64,000 nucleotides of DNA from Mycolicibacterium sp. CBMA 234 (GCF_009729415.1 NZ_MPKW01000009.1:186001-250000), one strand, 5' to 3'. Shown: positions 25,195-33,931, counted from the first letter of the stretch. Made by a program: numbers and translations. Notes: generated by a model from the letters alone, not told the origin.

Positions 25195-25271
25195 GGCCCT
25201 GTGGCGCAGTTGGTTAGCGCGCCGCCCTGTCACGGCGGAGGTCGCGGGTTCGAGTCCCGTCAGGGTCGCCA
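25195..25271 (+). tRNA. aspT: tRNA-Asp (anticodon GTC)
   Basis: Cloverleaf with acceptor GGCCCTG/CAGGGTC, anticodon loop CTGTCAC giving GTC, T-loop TTCGAGTC, and an encoded CCA (25269-25271). 34 nt after tRNA-Glu. Confidence 0.95.
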
Positions 25272-25328
25272 TCTCGGCGAAGCCGAGTGGTCGCTATTGC
25301 GGCGAGGCATTCGGTTCGAATGCCGGTC

Positions 25329-25402
25329 GGCCAGGTAGCTCAGTTGGTACGAGCGTCCGCCTGAAAAGCGGAAGGTCGCCGGTTCGATCCCGGCCCTGGC
25401 CA
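25329..25402 (+). tRNA. pheU: tRNA-Phe (anticodon GAA)
   Basis: Cloverleaf with acceptor GGCCAGG/CCTGGCC, anticodon loop CTGAAAA giving GAA, and T-loop TTCGATC. No encoded CCA. Last gene of the Glu-Asp-Phe transcript. Confidence 0.95.
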
Positions 25403-25408
25403 CTTTCA

Positions 25409-25434
25409 AAACCGCCCCGTCGTGGGCGGTTTTT
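25409..25434 (+). terminator. Intrinsic terminator of the tRNA operon
   Basis: AAACCGCCC pairs with GGGCGGTTT around CGTCGT and runs directly into a T-tract, the classical Rho-independent form, 6 nt after tRNA-Phe. Confidence 0.92.
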
Positions 25435-25499
25435 CTGTTTCTGCGAGGTCCGGGCTTGACGGCCGCGGCGGATGAGCTCAGCTGGGTAAGGTGCTGGCA

Positions 25500-26528
25500 A
25501 TGACCAATTTCCCTGAGCCGGCAGACAGCCTTGAGCCGCAGCTCGAACCGGTCGCCGCCCGTCTCCTCGATGCGCAAGTGGCCTTCGCCATGCAGCAGCT
25601 GCGCGGCGAGAAGTACCACAGCTTGGTGCTCGATGAGGTTGAGCACGCCTTGGCGGAGGCGTCGGAGATCACGCTCGCAGAGGCGGTGACGCCCGCGATG
25701 ATCAAGAACGTTGCCGCGAAGTACGCCGTGCAGGTACCGGTGGAAGGCGGCATCGCGGAACTGGTCAGTGATGTTGCCTCGCGGCTCTATGAGCTCACCG
25801 CGACTACTGACACCAGCTTCGGCGACGTTATCGACGGGCGGCGTTTCGGTGAGCTCAGCGCCATGGTGGTCGAGACGGGCGTCGCGCAGAGAGTGCTGGA
25901 GCGCATTCTTGGCAGTGAGGCGTTCACTGAATTCTGTGTGACATTGGTCCAACACTCGCTCGCGGAATCTGTCACGCAGGGTGGCAAGTCGTTGGCCCGC
26001 GGCCGACTGGGCCGCATGTTCGGCGGACTCGGCGCGCGAATGCCACAGGGTCCGGTTGAACGGTTGGAGCTTCGGGCAGAGCATCTGGCGCGCCGGGGCG
26101 CCCGCTTTCTGCTCGCTCACACGCGTGCGGACGAAGACGTGCTTGTCGAGGCGGTTAACCAGCTGTGGCGCAGTAACCTCGACAACCCGCTGTCGTCGGC
26201 GGTTTCTGTGATTTCCGCCGCGGACGTCGAGGACGCGATCGTGCCGGTCTACGAATTCTGGCGCACATTTCGAGACACCGACTACTTCCGGGCGCTCCTC
26301 GATGAGGGCATCGACCAGGTCTTCGAAAAGTACGGCGATGTCAGCCTTTACGATCTGCTGCTCGATCTCGGAGTGGGGCGTGAGGACATGATCGAGGAAG
26401 CCTTACGCTTCGGCCCTCCGGTGATCGCTTTGCTCGACGAGCGGGGCTATCTGGAGTCGGTACTGCGGCGTCGTCTCATCCCGTTCTATGTCTCGGATGA
26501 GTTCCGGGAGGCCTTGGCGGGACGCTGA
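25500..26528 (+). CDS. Uncharacterised mostly helical protein
   Basis: 342 residues from ATG 25500 (AAGG 8-9 nt upstream; GTG 25491 is an alternative). I do not recognise a domain. It is acidic and Ala/Glu/Leu-rich throughout, without signal peptide, membrane segment or metal motif; only the middle (about 165-185, GKSLARGRLGRMFGGLGARM) is basic and Gly-rich. The pattern suggests a cytosolic helical bundle. It lies directly after the tRNA terminator and converges with a PPOX-fold gene 5 nt away. Confidence 0.7.
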   Translation: MTNFPEPADSLEPQLEPVAARLLDAQVAFAMQQLRGEKYHSLVLDEVEHALAEASEITLAEAVTPAMIKNVAAKYAVQVPVEGGIAELVSDVASRLYELTATTDTSFGDVIDGRRFGELSAMVVETGVAQRVLERILGSEAFTEFCVTLVQHSLAESVTQGGKSLARGRLGRMFGGLGARMPQGPVERLELRAEHLARRGARFLLAHTRADEDVLVEAVNQLWRSNLDNPLSSAVSVISAADVEDAIVPVYEFWRTFRDTDYFRALLDEGIDQVFEKYGDVSLYDLLLDLGVGREDMIEEALRFGPPVIALLDERGYLESVLRRRLIPFYVSDEFREALAGR

Positions 26529-26533
26529 GTCGC

Positions 26534-27154
26534 TCAGCGACTTTCCAGTTCCGCCACGCGCGCCCGCAGCGCCTCGATCTCGGTCTGTAGTTCGGCTTCG
26601 CGCTCCGCGAACTTGGACTGGTACGCCTCGCCGAGATCCCGGAGATAGTCGCGGTCGAAGCGCGGAATGATCGCGCGCGAGCAGTTCCAGTCGAACGCCT
26701 CGACAGCAATCTCGATCTCCCGCTGTCGTCCGTCCTCGACCACTGTCCCCCGGCCGTACACCTTCAGTCGGGATCGTCGAGGGTAGTCGACGAAGAACAT
26801 CGCCAGTCGATCGTCGGCAGCCAGATTGCCGAGAGTGACGAACTGGTTGTTGCCGGGCAGATCGATGAACCGCAGCCGGTCGGTCTCGGGTAGGTGCCGG
26901 ACGAAACCGGCTGGGCCACTGCGGTATTGGAGATAGGGCCAGCCCGTCGGCGTCACGGTCGCCAGATAGAACTGGTCGGCGCGCCGGATCATCAGCAGTT
27001 CTCTGTCGCCAAGGCGCTGCGGGCCTTCGTCGGCGCGTTCGGTGTGCCGTCCGTAGACCTGATAGCTGCCGTTGCGCTGCTGCCGGCGGAGCGATTCGGG
27101 GCCGAAAGCCAGGTGGTGATAGTGATTGTTGGGCTCGGTCGACACACCGGTCAC
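26534..27154 (-). CDS. Pyridoxamine-oxidase-fold flavin protein with C-terminal coiled coil
   Basis: 206 residues. A split-barrel PPOX-like domain (about 45-150) shows FYLATVTPTGWPYLQYR and FVTLGNLAADDRLAMFFVDYPRRSRLKVYGRG, the FMN-binding face of this fold. The C-terminus (FAEREAELQTEIEALRARVAELESR) is a clear coiled coil that may hold oligomers together. Reaction unknown; proteins of this type use FMN or F420 to reduce small molecules. Confidence 0.75.
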   Translation of the reverse strand: MTGVSTEPNNHYHHLAFGPESLRRQQRNGSYQVYGRHTERADEGPQRLGDRELLMIRRADQFYLATVTPTGWPYLQYRSGPAGFVRHLPETDRLRFIDLPGNNQFVTLGNLAADDRLAMFFVDYPRRSRLKVYGRGTVVEDGRQREIEIAVEAFDWNCSRAIIPRFDRDYLRDLGEAYQSKFAEREAELQTEIEALRARVAELESR

Positions 27155-27197
27155 GGTACGCCGCGCGCCATCCGACCCGCCGTTGCCGAGCGACGCG

Positions 27198-29783
27198 CTA
27201 GGGCGCGGCCTTCACCACGACTTGGACGACGCCGGTAGCGGTGTCCGAAGCGATGACCAGTGTCGGTGCGTTGGCGGCAGAGACCACATGTCCGCCGGTG
27301 ACGGTCACCGTGTACCCGTTCGGGTATGCGACGGCCGGCACCGAAATGGTGCTCGGCGAACCGGTAGCGAAGGTTCCGGCACCGTCCGCCTTTGCCGTCG
27401 AGTAGCTGAAAGTGAAGGCGCCGTTGGCATTTGAGAAGCTGAGCGGCGTCCCGGAAACCGCCTGCGGGTACGGGGTGGCCAGCGTCTGCAGGCTGGTGTT
27501 GTTGACGTTTCCGCCGGTCGGCGGGAGGGCTGGGTTGTAGATCACGGACTCTCCGTTGGTGCTGCCGCTGGTGGTGATGTCACCGACACCGGAGTAGGCC
27601 CACTCAGACCAGCTCATCAGGTAGTTGGCGGCCGCGTTCATCTCAGCCTGCAGATCCGACGGCGCGTTGGAGGCGCCGAACTCGTCCATGAACACCGGCA
27701 TGTTGTTGGCCTTGCCGTAGGCGTTCGCGGTACTGGCCTGTTGGCTCGCCAGCCATCCGCAGATGCTGCTGGTGGCCGATCCGGCGCAGTAATCATGAAA
27801 CGCCAGAACAACATTCGTATCGTTGATGGTGCCCAGCTGGACGGGTGCGCCGAGTATCGCAGGTATCTCCGATACCGCCGGGTTGGCGGGCTCGACGAAC
27901 AGTGCGGTGTTCGGATCGACGGCGCGGATGGCCGCTGCGACCTGGTTGTACATCGGGGTCAGCTGCTGATCCGCGTAGAACGGGCTGCCCAGCAACGTGG
28001 GCAACCAGGAAGTGCCGGGGAAGGGCTCGTTCATGACGTCGTACCCGATGACGCTGTTGTTGCCGGCGAATGCGGAGGCCACCGTCTCCCAGGCTTTTGC
28101 GTAGTTGTCCTCGAGCCCGACTCCGTTGGCGGCGTTCGAGTTGTTCCAGAAGTTGTCCCAGGCCGTGGTCTCGGCGGGGTTCAGGTAGTAGCTGCCGGGG
28201 AAGCCGAAGCTCTGGTTGGGCAGCCCACCGGTCTGTGTGGCCCACTGCGGGGCGCCTTCGCCGCCGAGCGGGGCGCTGTACAGGTCCTGGTGCATGTCGA
28301 TGATCGTGTAGATGCCGTGGGCGGCCAGCATCTGCACGGTCTGCTGAATCGACTGGATGTAGGCGGCGTCGTACACGCCGGGTTGCGGCTCGACCCCGGC
28401 CCAGATGACGCCCAGCCGCACGACATTGAAGCCGTTGGCCGCGAGGAATGCGGCGTCGTCCTCGCTGAATCCGCTGGCCGACGGTTCATACGGCGCCAGC
28501 TTGTACACCTCGTTGAAGCCGTGCAACAACACGACCTGTCCGTCGCTGTTGGTCAACCAGACACCGGTTGACGTGACAGACAACATGGACCCGTTCGCGC
28601 CGGTCTGGACGAGCGCAGCGCCCGTACCGGACTTACCGACCGCGCCGTGGTTGCCCAGCAGACCCGCGTTGCCACCTGCCCCGCCGAGTGCCGGGAGCCC
28701 TGTGGAACTGCCGCCGACGCCACTGTTCCCGGCGTCGCCACCGGGGCCGCCGATGCCGAGCAGGAACGTGCCGGAGCCGCCGTTTCCGCCGCGGCCGCCG
28801 TCGGCTCCGTCGCCACCTTGGCCACCGCCGCCGCCGGCCCCGAACAGCAGGCCGGCACCGTTGCCACCCCGGCCGCCGGCCCCGCCGGTGCCTCCGGGCA
28901 GCGTGCCGCCGGTGCCGCCACGGCCGCCGATACCCATCAAGAAGCCGCCCGCACCACCGATGCCGCCCGACGCGCCTGCGCCGCCGGACCCGCCCGGCCC
29001 GCCATTGCCGACCAATCCCGCTGCGCCGCCGTTGCCTCCGGCGAACCCGGCTTGCGTGCTGTTCCAGCCGGCGCCGCCGTCACCGAACAGCCACCCGCCG
29101 GCGGTGCCCGTGGGTGCACCCACGGTGCCGGTGCGTCCGTTGCCGATCACGTAGGTGCCGGCCAGTCTGTTGATGGCGCCGTCCACACCCTGCCCGAGCG
29201 GACTGTTGATCCAGCCTTCGACGCCGGCGTGCAGCGGGTTATAGATCAGCGCCTGGAACCACCCCGCCGGACCGTTGGGCAGGGACGGTGCGGCCGGCGC
29301 CGATTGGGTCACGGTCGGGAGCGCCGCGGCGGCAGCGGTGGCGTGGCTGCTTGTGGTCACCGCCGGCGCGGCGGCCGATGCCGTGGCCGGTTGGGGCTTG
29401 GGGACAACGGCATTCGACGTGGTGTGGGTCCCCGAGGATGACGCCGCTGTCGGTGCGGTGGACGGTTTCCCAGCCGAATTCGTCGTGGGTTTGATGCCGC
29501 CGGGGGACCGGACGTCGTTCGATTGGGCCGGTGTCGAGCCGTAGCCGCGTGCGTGGCCGCCCCGGGCGGATTCGGTCGAGGAGGACGGTTTGTCCGGCCG
29601 GCCGGTGTGCCCGGCCGGGTGGTCGTCGCCGACGCGCGCAGTGGAACTGGCGCCCGAGGCCGCTGAATCGTGGCCGGCGTTGTCGTCGGCCCAGGCGACG
29701 GCGGTCCCAGTGGTCAGGGCCGCGCCGATGCCGAGGGCCACTGCGAATCCGCCGACGCTGTAAAGACGGGCGTTGACCGTCAT
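27198..29783 (-). CDS. Secreted PGRS-like glycine-rich protein with GH5 endoglycoceramidase-type domain
   Basis: 861 residues from ATG 29783; the upstream open frame lacks a start signal. A signal peptide (1-31, ending AVAWA) is followed by a Ser/Thr/Pro/Ala linker, a segment like the GRPLI linker of PE_PGRS proteins (INRLAGTYVIGNGRTG, near 205), a GGxGG-repeat region (about 215-385), a GH5 domain (about 395-750) and a C-terminal beta domain. GH5 motifs include LHGFN, IIDMHQDLYS, DVMNEPFPG (acid/base Glu586) and VFMDEFG (nucleophile Glu701). The DMHQDL and NEP pattern is typical of endoglycoceramidases, which cut glycans from glycolipids. M. tuberculosis has PE_PGRS genes at this locus; here the PE domain is replaced by a signal peptide. 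Confidence 0.85.
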   Translation of the reverse strand: MTVNARLYSVGGFAVALGIGAALTTGTAVAWADDNAGHDSAASGASSTARVGDDHPAGHTGRPDKPSSSTESARGGHARGYGSTPAQSNDVRSPGGIKPTTNSAGKPSTAPTAASSSGTHTTSNAVVPKPQPATASAAAPAVTTSSHATAAAAALPTVTQSAPAAPSLPNGPAGWFQALIYNPLHAGVEGWINSPLGQGVDGAINRLAGTYVIGNGRTGTVGAPTGTAGGWLFGDGGAGWNSTQAGFAGGNGGAAGLVGNGGPGGSGGAGASGGIGGAGGFLMGIGGRGGTGGTLPGGTGGAGGRGGNGAGLLFGAGGGGGQGGDGADGGRGGNGGSGTFLLGIGGPGGDAGNSGVGGSSTGLPALGGAGGNAGLLGNHGAVGKSGTGAALVQTGANGSMLSVTSTGVWLTNSDGQVVLLHGFNEVYKLAPYEPSASGFSEDDAAFLAANGFNVVRLGVIWAGVEPQPGVYDAAYIQSIQQTVQMLAAHGIYTIIDMHQDLYSAPLGGEGAPQWATQTGGLPNQSFGFPGSYYLNPAETTAWDNFWNNSNAANGVGLEDNYAKAWETVASAFAGNNSVIGYDVMNEPFPGTSWLPTLLGSPFYADQQLTPMYNQVAAAIRAVDPNTALFVEPANPAVSEIPAILGAPVQLGTINDTNVVLAFHDYCAGSATSSICGWLASQQASTANAYGKANNMPVFMDEFGASNAPSDLQAEMNAAANYLMSWSEWAYSGVGDITTSGSTNGESVIYNPALPPTGGNVNNTSLQTLATPYPQAVSGTPLSFSNANGAFTFSYSTAKADGAGTFATGSPSTISVPAVAYPNGYTVTVTGGHVVSAANAPTLVIASDTATGVVQVVVKAAP

Positions 29784-30015
29784 AGCTTGTGTATACGGGA
29801 CCGCCCCTGCGCACCGCGGCAAAATGACGCGGTTGGGTGAATGCCCGGCGGGTCCCTGTCCTCGCGAACGAATTCTCCCGGCGACCGTGCGGAGACGGAT
29901 CGAGATGCTGGTCGCGTCGCACATGGTTCGGCTGGCTATTCGCTCGCGGATGAACGGTGCGGCACAAACAATTTGAGCCCGCCACCTGGTTGGTGACGGG
30001 CCCAAATCGGTTTGT

Positions 30016-30783
30016 TCAGTTCGGCGGTGCCGGCGCGGCCGGTGCCGGCGGAGCAGGTGCTCCCGGCGGAACCGGTGCTCCCGGTGCGGGCGGAACTGCG
30101 GGGTCTGCCGGGTCGTAGAACATGCCCGGGGGAATGTTGGTCCCCGGTAGCGGTGCGGTGCCGGGCAGCGGTTCGCCCAGCTGCTGCTGCGACAACTGGC
30201 TCAGCGATCCGCCCCTCAATCGGCCGTCGTGGTACATGTCGATGTACCGGTGCAGCCAGTCGTGCGGGCTGATGTTCGCGTTTTCCTCGCCGGGGTCAAC
30301 CCCGAATTCCTCACACTTGCCCGGCGCCGACGGCTTGAGGCACTGCTGCACCCCGTAGGCGTTGTTGAAGGGGTTGAGGTTCGGCACCGTGCCGGCACCG
30401 CCGGCAGCGCCGGGGGCTGACGGCGCGGCGTTCTGGCCCAGCACGGTATCGGCGGTCAGGCCTGGTGCGCCTTGCGGCAGCCCCAGGACACCGGCTGGGG
30501 CCGCAACGGCCGCCGGATCGGTGTTGTTGCTACGTTGCCCCAGCACATTGACTCCGGCCGCTCCCAGCGGAGCGCCCAGGACCGGCATATTCGCATCCGC
30601 CAGAGGAGCAGGACCCAGGGCCTCGGCCGCGCGATTGGCGATGGAGTCGGTCTGGTCGTTACTCCCCGGCATTGGAACGGGTGAATTCCAGTCGGCCGAT
30701 GCTGATCCAGCGAAGGCGATGGAAGCCGCGGCGGCAAGCATGCCAGCCGCCGCGGCTTTGCCCATCAGTTTACTGCTGATCAT
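30016..30783 (-). CDS. Secreted Ala/Pro-rich protein of unknown function
   Basis: 255 residues. An N-terminal signal peptide (MISSKLMGKAAAAGMLAAAASIAFAGSASA) is followed by a low-complexity mature part; a second in-frame ATG at 30762 is possible. The central segment (about 140-200) is the only compositionally normal part and has two cysteines (QQCLKPSAPGKCEEFG) that could form a disulfide. The last 50 residues are Pro/Ala/Gly repeats (PPAPGAPVPPGAPAPPAP), a probable cell-wall spacer. Its ATG overlaps the stop of the MspA-like gene by 1 nt (TAATG), implying co-translation with it. Confidence 0.72.
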   Translation of the reverse strand: MISSKLMGKAAAAGMLAAAASIAFAGSASADWNSPVPMPGSNDQTDSIANRAAEALGPAPLADANMPVLGAPLGAAGVNVLGQRSNNTDPAAVAAPAGVLGLPQGAPGLTADTVLGQNAAPSAPGAAGGAGTVPNLNPFNNAYGVQQCLKPSAPGKCEEFGVDPGEENANISPHDWLHRYIDMYHDGRLRGGSLSQLSQQQLGEPLPGTAPLPGTNIPPGMFYDPADPAVPPAPGAPVPPGAPAPPAPAAPAPPN

Positions 30784-31424
30784 TAGACCGACTTGGTGAT
30801 GCCGTAGTAGGCCACGATGTCATCGGTGTCGGTGGTGGAGCTGGTCAGCGTCGCGTACGAGCGGATGAACGACTGACCGACGCAACCGTCGACCTTGATG
30901 TGGGTGTCCTTCAGCGTCACGCGAACCGGGGCGGACTTGAAGGACTTCTTGTCCACTGGCACCTGGGTCACCTGGCCCGGCTTCGGGTGGATTTCCAGGG
31001 TGCCCGACAGCGGGAAGGAGACGCCGGTGGGGATCGGTGCGATGAACGACGTGGTTGCCGAGATACCGGCCGAGCCGATCAGACGGATTTGGCCGAGCTC
31101 GATGCCACAGCCGATCTGGTAGCCGGCTTCGAGCGTGCCGCCGGCGAGCTTGGTCTTACCGCCACCGGTGACGGTGCCGGTGAAGGTGCCGCCCACCAGG
31201 TACTCGCGGGAGCTGACCGCAGTGGTCAACGGGGCAATCGGCAACTGGGATTCGTTGTCGGCTTTGACGGTGAGGATCCAGCCGTCGGGTGAGGTGACGG
31301 TGGCGGGTTCGTCGGAAGCGACAAGCCCGTTGTCCGGCGGCGGGCCGTCGTTCGGGTCTGCCTGGGCGAGCGGTGCGGGCAGCAGCATGCAGGCTGCGGC
31401 AAAAACGGCGAAAGGTTTGAACAC
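30783..31424 (-). CDS. MspA-family porin-like protein, paralog 1
   Basis: 213 residues with a signal peptide (1-22, ending PLAQA). The fold is suggested by PLTTAVSSREYLVGGTFTGTVTGGGKTKLAGGTLEAGYQIG, where GGTLEAGYQIG parallels GTLELGYQIG of MspA, and by the C-terminal IRSYATL strand. Unlike classical MspA it has two cysteines (QIGCGIEL and DGCVGQSF), probably disulfide-bonded, and lacks the MspA constriction aspartates. Function may be porin-like or a surface barrel. Second of a tandem pair, followed with 1-nt overlap by the secreted protein. Confidence 0.78.
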   Translation of the reverse strand: MFKPFAVFAAACMLLPAPLAQADPNDGPPPDNGLVASDEPATVTSPDGWILTVKADNESQLPIAPLTTAVSSREYLVGGTFTGTVTGGGKTKLAGGTLEAGYQIGCGIELGQIRLIGSAGISATTSFIAPIPTGVSFPLSGTLEIHPKPGQVTQVPVDKKSFKSAPVRVTLKDTHIKVDGCVGQSFIRSYATLTSSTTDTDDIVAYYGITKSV

Positions 31425-31490
31425 GGTATGCCCTTCGTATTTCAGGTTTGAGTGGGTGAGTTTTGGGACTGCAACGAAATGGATCGCTGC

Positions 31491-32159
31491 TTAGACGGCC
31501 TTGGTCACACCCAGGTAGGTGATCACGTCATCGGTGTTGTCGGTCGAGCTGGTCAGCGTCGCGTACGACCGGATGAAGGACTGGCCGGCGCAGTAGTCGG
31601 TCTTGATCCGGACACCGGTGATGCTCACGCGGGTCGAAGTGCCCTTGAACGACTTCTTATCGATCGCGACGGTCGTCACGGTGCCCGGCTTCAGGTAAAT
31701 CTTGCCCTGCAAGCTCGCGGACAGACCGAAGGTCGGGAGGGCCGTGAGGCTGACACCGGGGGTGATACCCAGGCCGGGGTTGATCTCGGTCTCGTCGCTG
31801 ATGATGCCGCAGCCGATCTGCTCGCCGGCTTCCAGCGTGCCGCCGGTCAGCTTGGTCTTGCCGCCACCGGTGACGGTCCCGGTGAAGGTGCCGGCCACCC
31901 AGTACTCACGCGAGGTGATCGCGGTGGTCAGGGGGGCGACCGGAAGCTGGGTCTCGTTGGTACCGGTGACCTGCAGGTGCCAGCCGTCCGGGGTGTCCAG
32001 GACTCCGGCGGGGCCTGAGGGAACTGCACCCTCCGGGGGGAGTGGTGCGTTGATCGGTGCGATGGCGGGGCCATCGGCGGGATCGGCAATTGCCAGCGGC
32101 GCGGTGCCGACCGGGAGCAGCACGCTAAGGGCTGCCAGCAGGGCAAGACGGTTCGACAT
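31491..32159 (-). CDS. MspA-family porin-like protein, paralog 2
   Basis: 222 residues from ATG 32159. Signal peptide MSNRLALLAALSVLLPVGTAPLAIA. Clear paralog of the next gene, sharing DGWHLQVTGTNETQLPVAPLTTAITSREY, GTFTGTVTGGGKTKLTGGTLEAG, IGCGI and GQSFIRSYATLTSSTDNTDD. The two conserved cysteines are kept. First gene of a three-gene envelope-protein operon; the 66-nt gap to paralog 1 has no promoter that I can identify. Confidence 0.78.
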   Translation of the reverse strand: MSNRLALLAALSVLLPVGTAPLAIADPADGPAIAPINAPLPPEGAVPSGPAGVLDTPDGWHLQVTGTNETQLPVAPLTTAITSREYWVAGTFTGTVTGGGKTKLTGGTLEAGEQIGCGIISDETEINPGLGITPGVSLTALPTFGLSASLQGKIYLKPGTVTTVAIDKKSFKGTSTRVSITGVRIKTDYCAGQSFIRSYATLTSSTDNTDDVITYLGVTKAV

Positions 32160-32610
32160 AGTGATGAGCGCGCCTCTCGTGATCGGGTTATCAGCGTTCC
32201 CTTTGGAACGCTGTTCGTTGCTGAAACGTTGTTCGCGAGGGAGCATCTAATGGTTGGGTTGCGAAACGGTTAACGGACCGCAAAAACTTGTGAGTTCGTT
32301 GTCAACTAGTGGGGGAGTTGAGGAATAAGCGACGGCGCGGACGAGATAAGTCGTGGTGGCCACAGGTCGCGAGCATCGGTACCCTGCCTCCAGCGCGATG
32401 TGATCTGGATCATTCCGCCGCCGCGTCAATGCAACCGACGGCGATTGGAAATCGCGAGTTCGGTTTGCGTTAACCGTTCGGCCATGTGAACGTCTGACGG
32501 TTGGTTGGTCGGAACGCGGAGCGGCCGTTGTAGCCGGCTGCCGCCGACGTAAATTTTTTCCTACGGCCGTGGCGCGACTGACCGGCACACCGAATGACTT
32601 GGAGGAAACG
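32160..32610. other. Non-coding divergent region between envelope genes
   Basis: 451 bp without a convincing gene. It contains an 11-bp motif AACGGTTAACG at 32265-32275 and its exact inverse CGTTAACCGTT at 32468-32478, one near each flanking gene, plus an AT-rich block (AAATTTTTTCC near 32550). The spaced inverted motif could be a shared regulator site. No RNA gene seen. Confidence 0.4.
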
Positions 32611-33147
32611 GTGAAGGCTTCACGTACATGGGTACGGCTTGCAGCAGCGTCGATGATCGCCGCCGGTGTCGGGGCGACCTGGCTACCCGTCGCGGCGGCA
32701 GACCCGGCTGACGACGCCGGCTCGGCGAATGCCAGTGCCGCGCCGGGCCCAAGTGTCCAGGTGGAAGGCGTGACCTCCTCGGGCGCCGATCCGGCCGCCG
32801 TTCAGGCGTGTTCCCAATTTGCCACTGCGCTCGACAGCGCGGCAGATGGCTATAGCAATTTCGCCGACGACCTGGACGGCAACGATCCCTACCTCGGCCA
32901 GAGCAACCAGGTCGGTCGGACTACCCTGCGGGGCTCAGCCCAGATCGCGATGGATGCGGCGAACACCCCCGGCCTGTCGCCGGACATCGCAAATCCCATG
33001 CGGTCGTGGTCGATTGGTGCGGCCAAGCTGCTGGTGAAGATGGGCATCGGGTTGACCGGTGGCAATCTCGACAGCACGGCGAACGAGGTCAACAACAACG
33101 CGGCGGCTGTCCAGCAGGCGTGCGCCGCCGCGGGCACGCACGCCTGA
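32611..33147 (+). CDS. Small secreted protein of unknown function
   Basis: 178 residues from GTG 32611 (GGAGG 6 nt upstream). Signal peptide MKASRTWVRLAAASMIAAGVGATWLPVAAA, then an acidic linker and a helical domain with two cysteines (VQACSQF and QQACAAAG), likely bonded. I do not recognise the family beyond mycobacterial secreted hypothetical proteins. It is 25 nt upstream of a lipoprotein gene, so the two may be co-expressed at the envelope. Confidence 0.75.
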   Translation: MKASRTWVRLAAASMIAAGVGATWLPVAAADPADDAGSANASAAPGPSVQVEGVTSSGADPAAVQACSQFATALDSAADGYSNFADDLDGNDPYLGQSNQVGRTTLRGSAQIAMDAANTPGLSPDIANPMRSWSIGAAKLLVKMGIGLTGGNLDSTANEVNNNAAAVQQACAAAGTHA

Positions 33148-33172
33148 TCCGGCGCCGGTACATAGGGAACTT

Positions 33173-33871
33173 GTGAAGCGACACGCCTTTGGCGTCGCCG
33201 TGCTGTGTCTGGCGTTGGCTGCCTGCGGTGGCAAGGCCGGCACGCCGACACCCGCCACCCCGTCCAGCGTGGCCGAATCCAGCATCGACAGCCTGCTGCT
33301 GACCAAAGACGTCTTGAACACGACGTTGGGCACCACCGGCCTTGTGCCGCATAACCCGACCGAGCAGATGGACGATCACCGCAACCTGCTGCCCAACCTG
33401 AACTGCCTCGGCGTCTGGCAGATCGATGAGTCCGTCATCTACTCGAAGGACGGCCAGGACCTCAAGAGTGGCCAGGACTGGAAGTCCATGCGGCAGCAGA
33501 TGTTGCGGGCGCCCGACGTCGACCAGTGGGACTACCTGGCGGCGCAGTCGGTCGTTTATTACCCGACCGCCGATCTGGCCAAAGCGTTCTTCAACCGGTC
33601 GGCCGAGCGGTGGGCCAAGTGCTCCAACCACCACGTCAACATCCGGCTGAACGACAAGCCGCTGCCCAAATGGCTCTCGGGCGACTTGCAGCGCAGCGAC
33701 ACCCAGCTCGCCATGCCCATCACCCGCGGCGCCGGCCCCGAAACCCGTTGGTGCCAACACGTTCTGAGGTTGGTCGCCAATCTCATCATCGATGTCGAGG
33801 CGTGCACGCCCAAGGCACCGGTGACCGCGGCAGCGGACATCGCCGGGAAAATCCAGGCGGGCATCCACTAG
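33173..33871 (+). CDS. Lipoprotein with PknH-like extracellular sensor domain
   Basis: 232 residues from GTG 33173; the longer frame overlaps the previous gene. A signal peptide ends in the lipobox LAAC (CLALAACGGKAG). The mature domain shows LLTKDVLNTTLGTTGL, NCLGVWQIDESVIYSKDGQDLK, WAKCSNHHVNI and ETRWCQHVLRLVANLIIDVEAC: four cysteines in the spacing of the PknH_C fold with two disulfides. In PknH this domain senses an unknown extracellular ligand; here it is a free lipoprotein, like LppH or possibly LpqQ. Confidence 0.82.
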   Translation: MKRHAFGVAVLCLALAACGGKAGTPTPATPSSVAESSIDSLLLTKDVLNTTLGTTGLVPHNPTEQMDDHRNLLPNLNCLGVWQIDESVIYSKDGQDLKSGQDWKSMRQQMLRAPDVDQWDYLAAQSVVYYPTADLAKAFFNRSAERWAKCSNHHVNIRLNDKPLPKWLSGDLQRSDTQLAMPITRGAGPETRWCQHVLRLVANLIIDVEACTPKAPVTAAADIAGKIQAGIH

Positions 33872-33931
33872 CCGTCCCGCTGGATGCACCATCCTGGTCC
33901 GCCGCTGACGCGCGTGGTCTAGGGTCGCGCC

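Noticed and set aside
24848..25434. tRNA cluster as attachment site of an integrated element
   Set aside because: No integrase, no direct repeat of a tRNA 3' end nearby, and the order matches the tRNA cluster in M. tuberculosis.
28405..29441. Plus-strand Pro- and Ala-rich frames over the Gly-rich region
   Set aside because: They are complements of the GGxGG repeat array in the GH5/PGRS protein; no start signal or domain.
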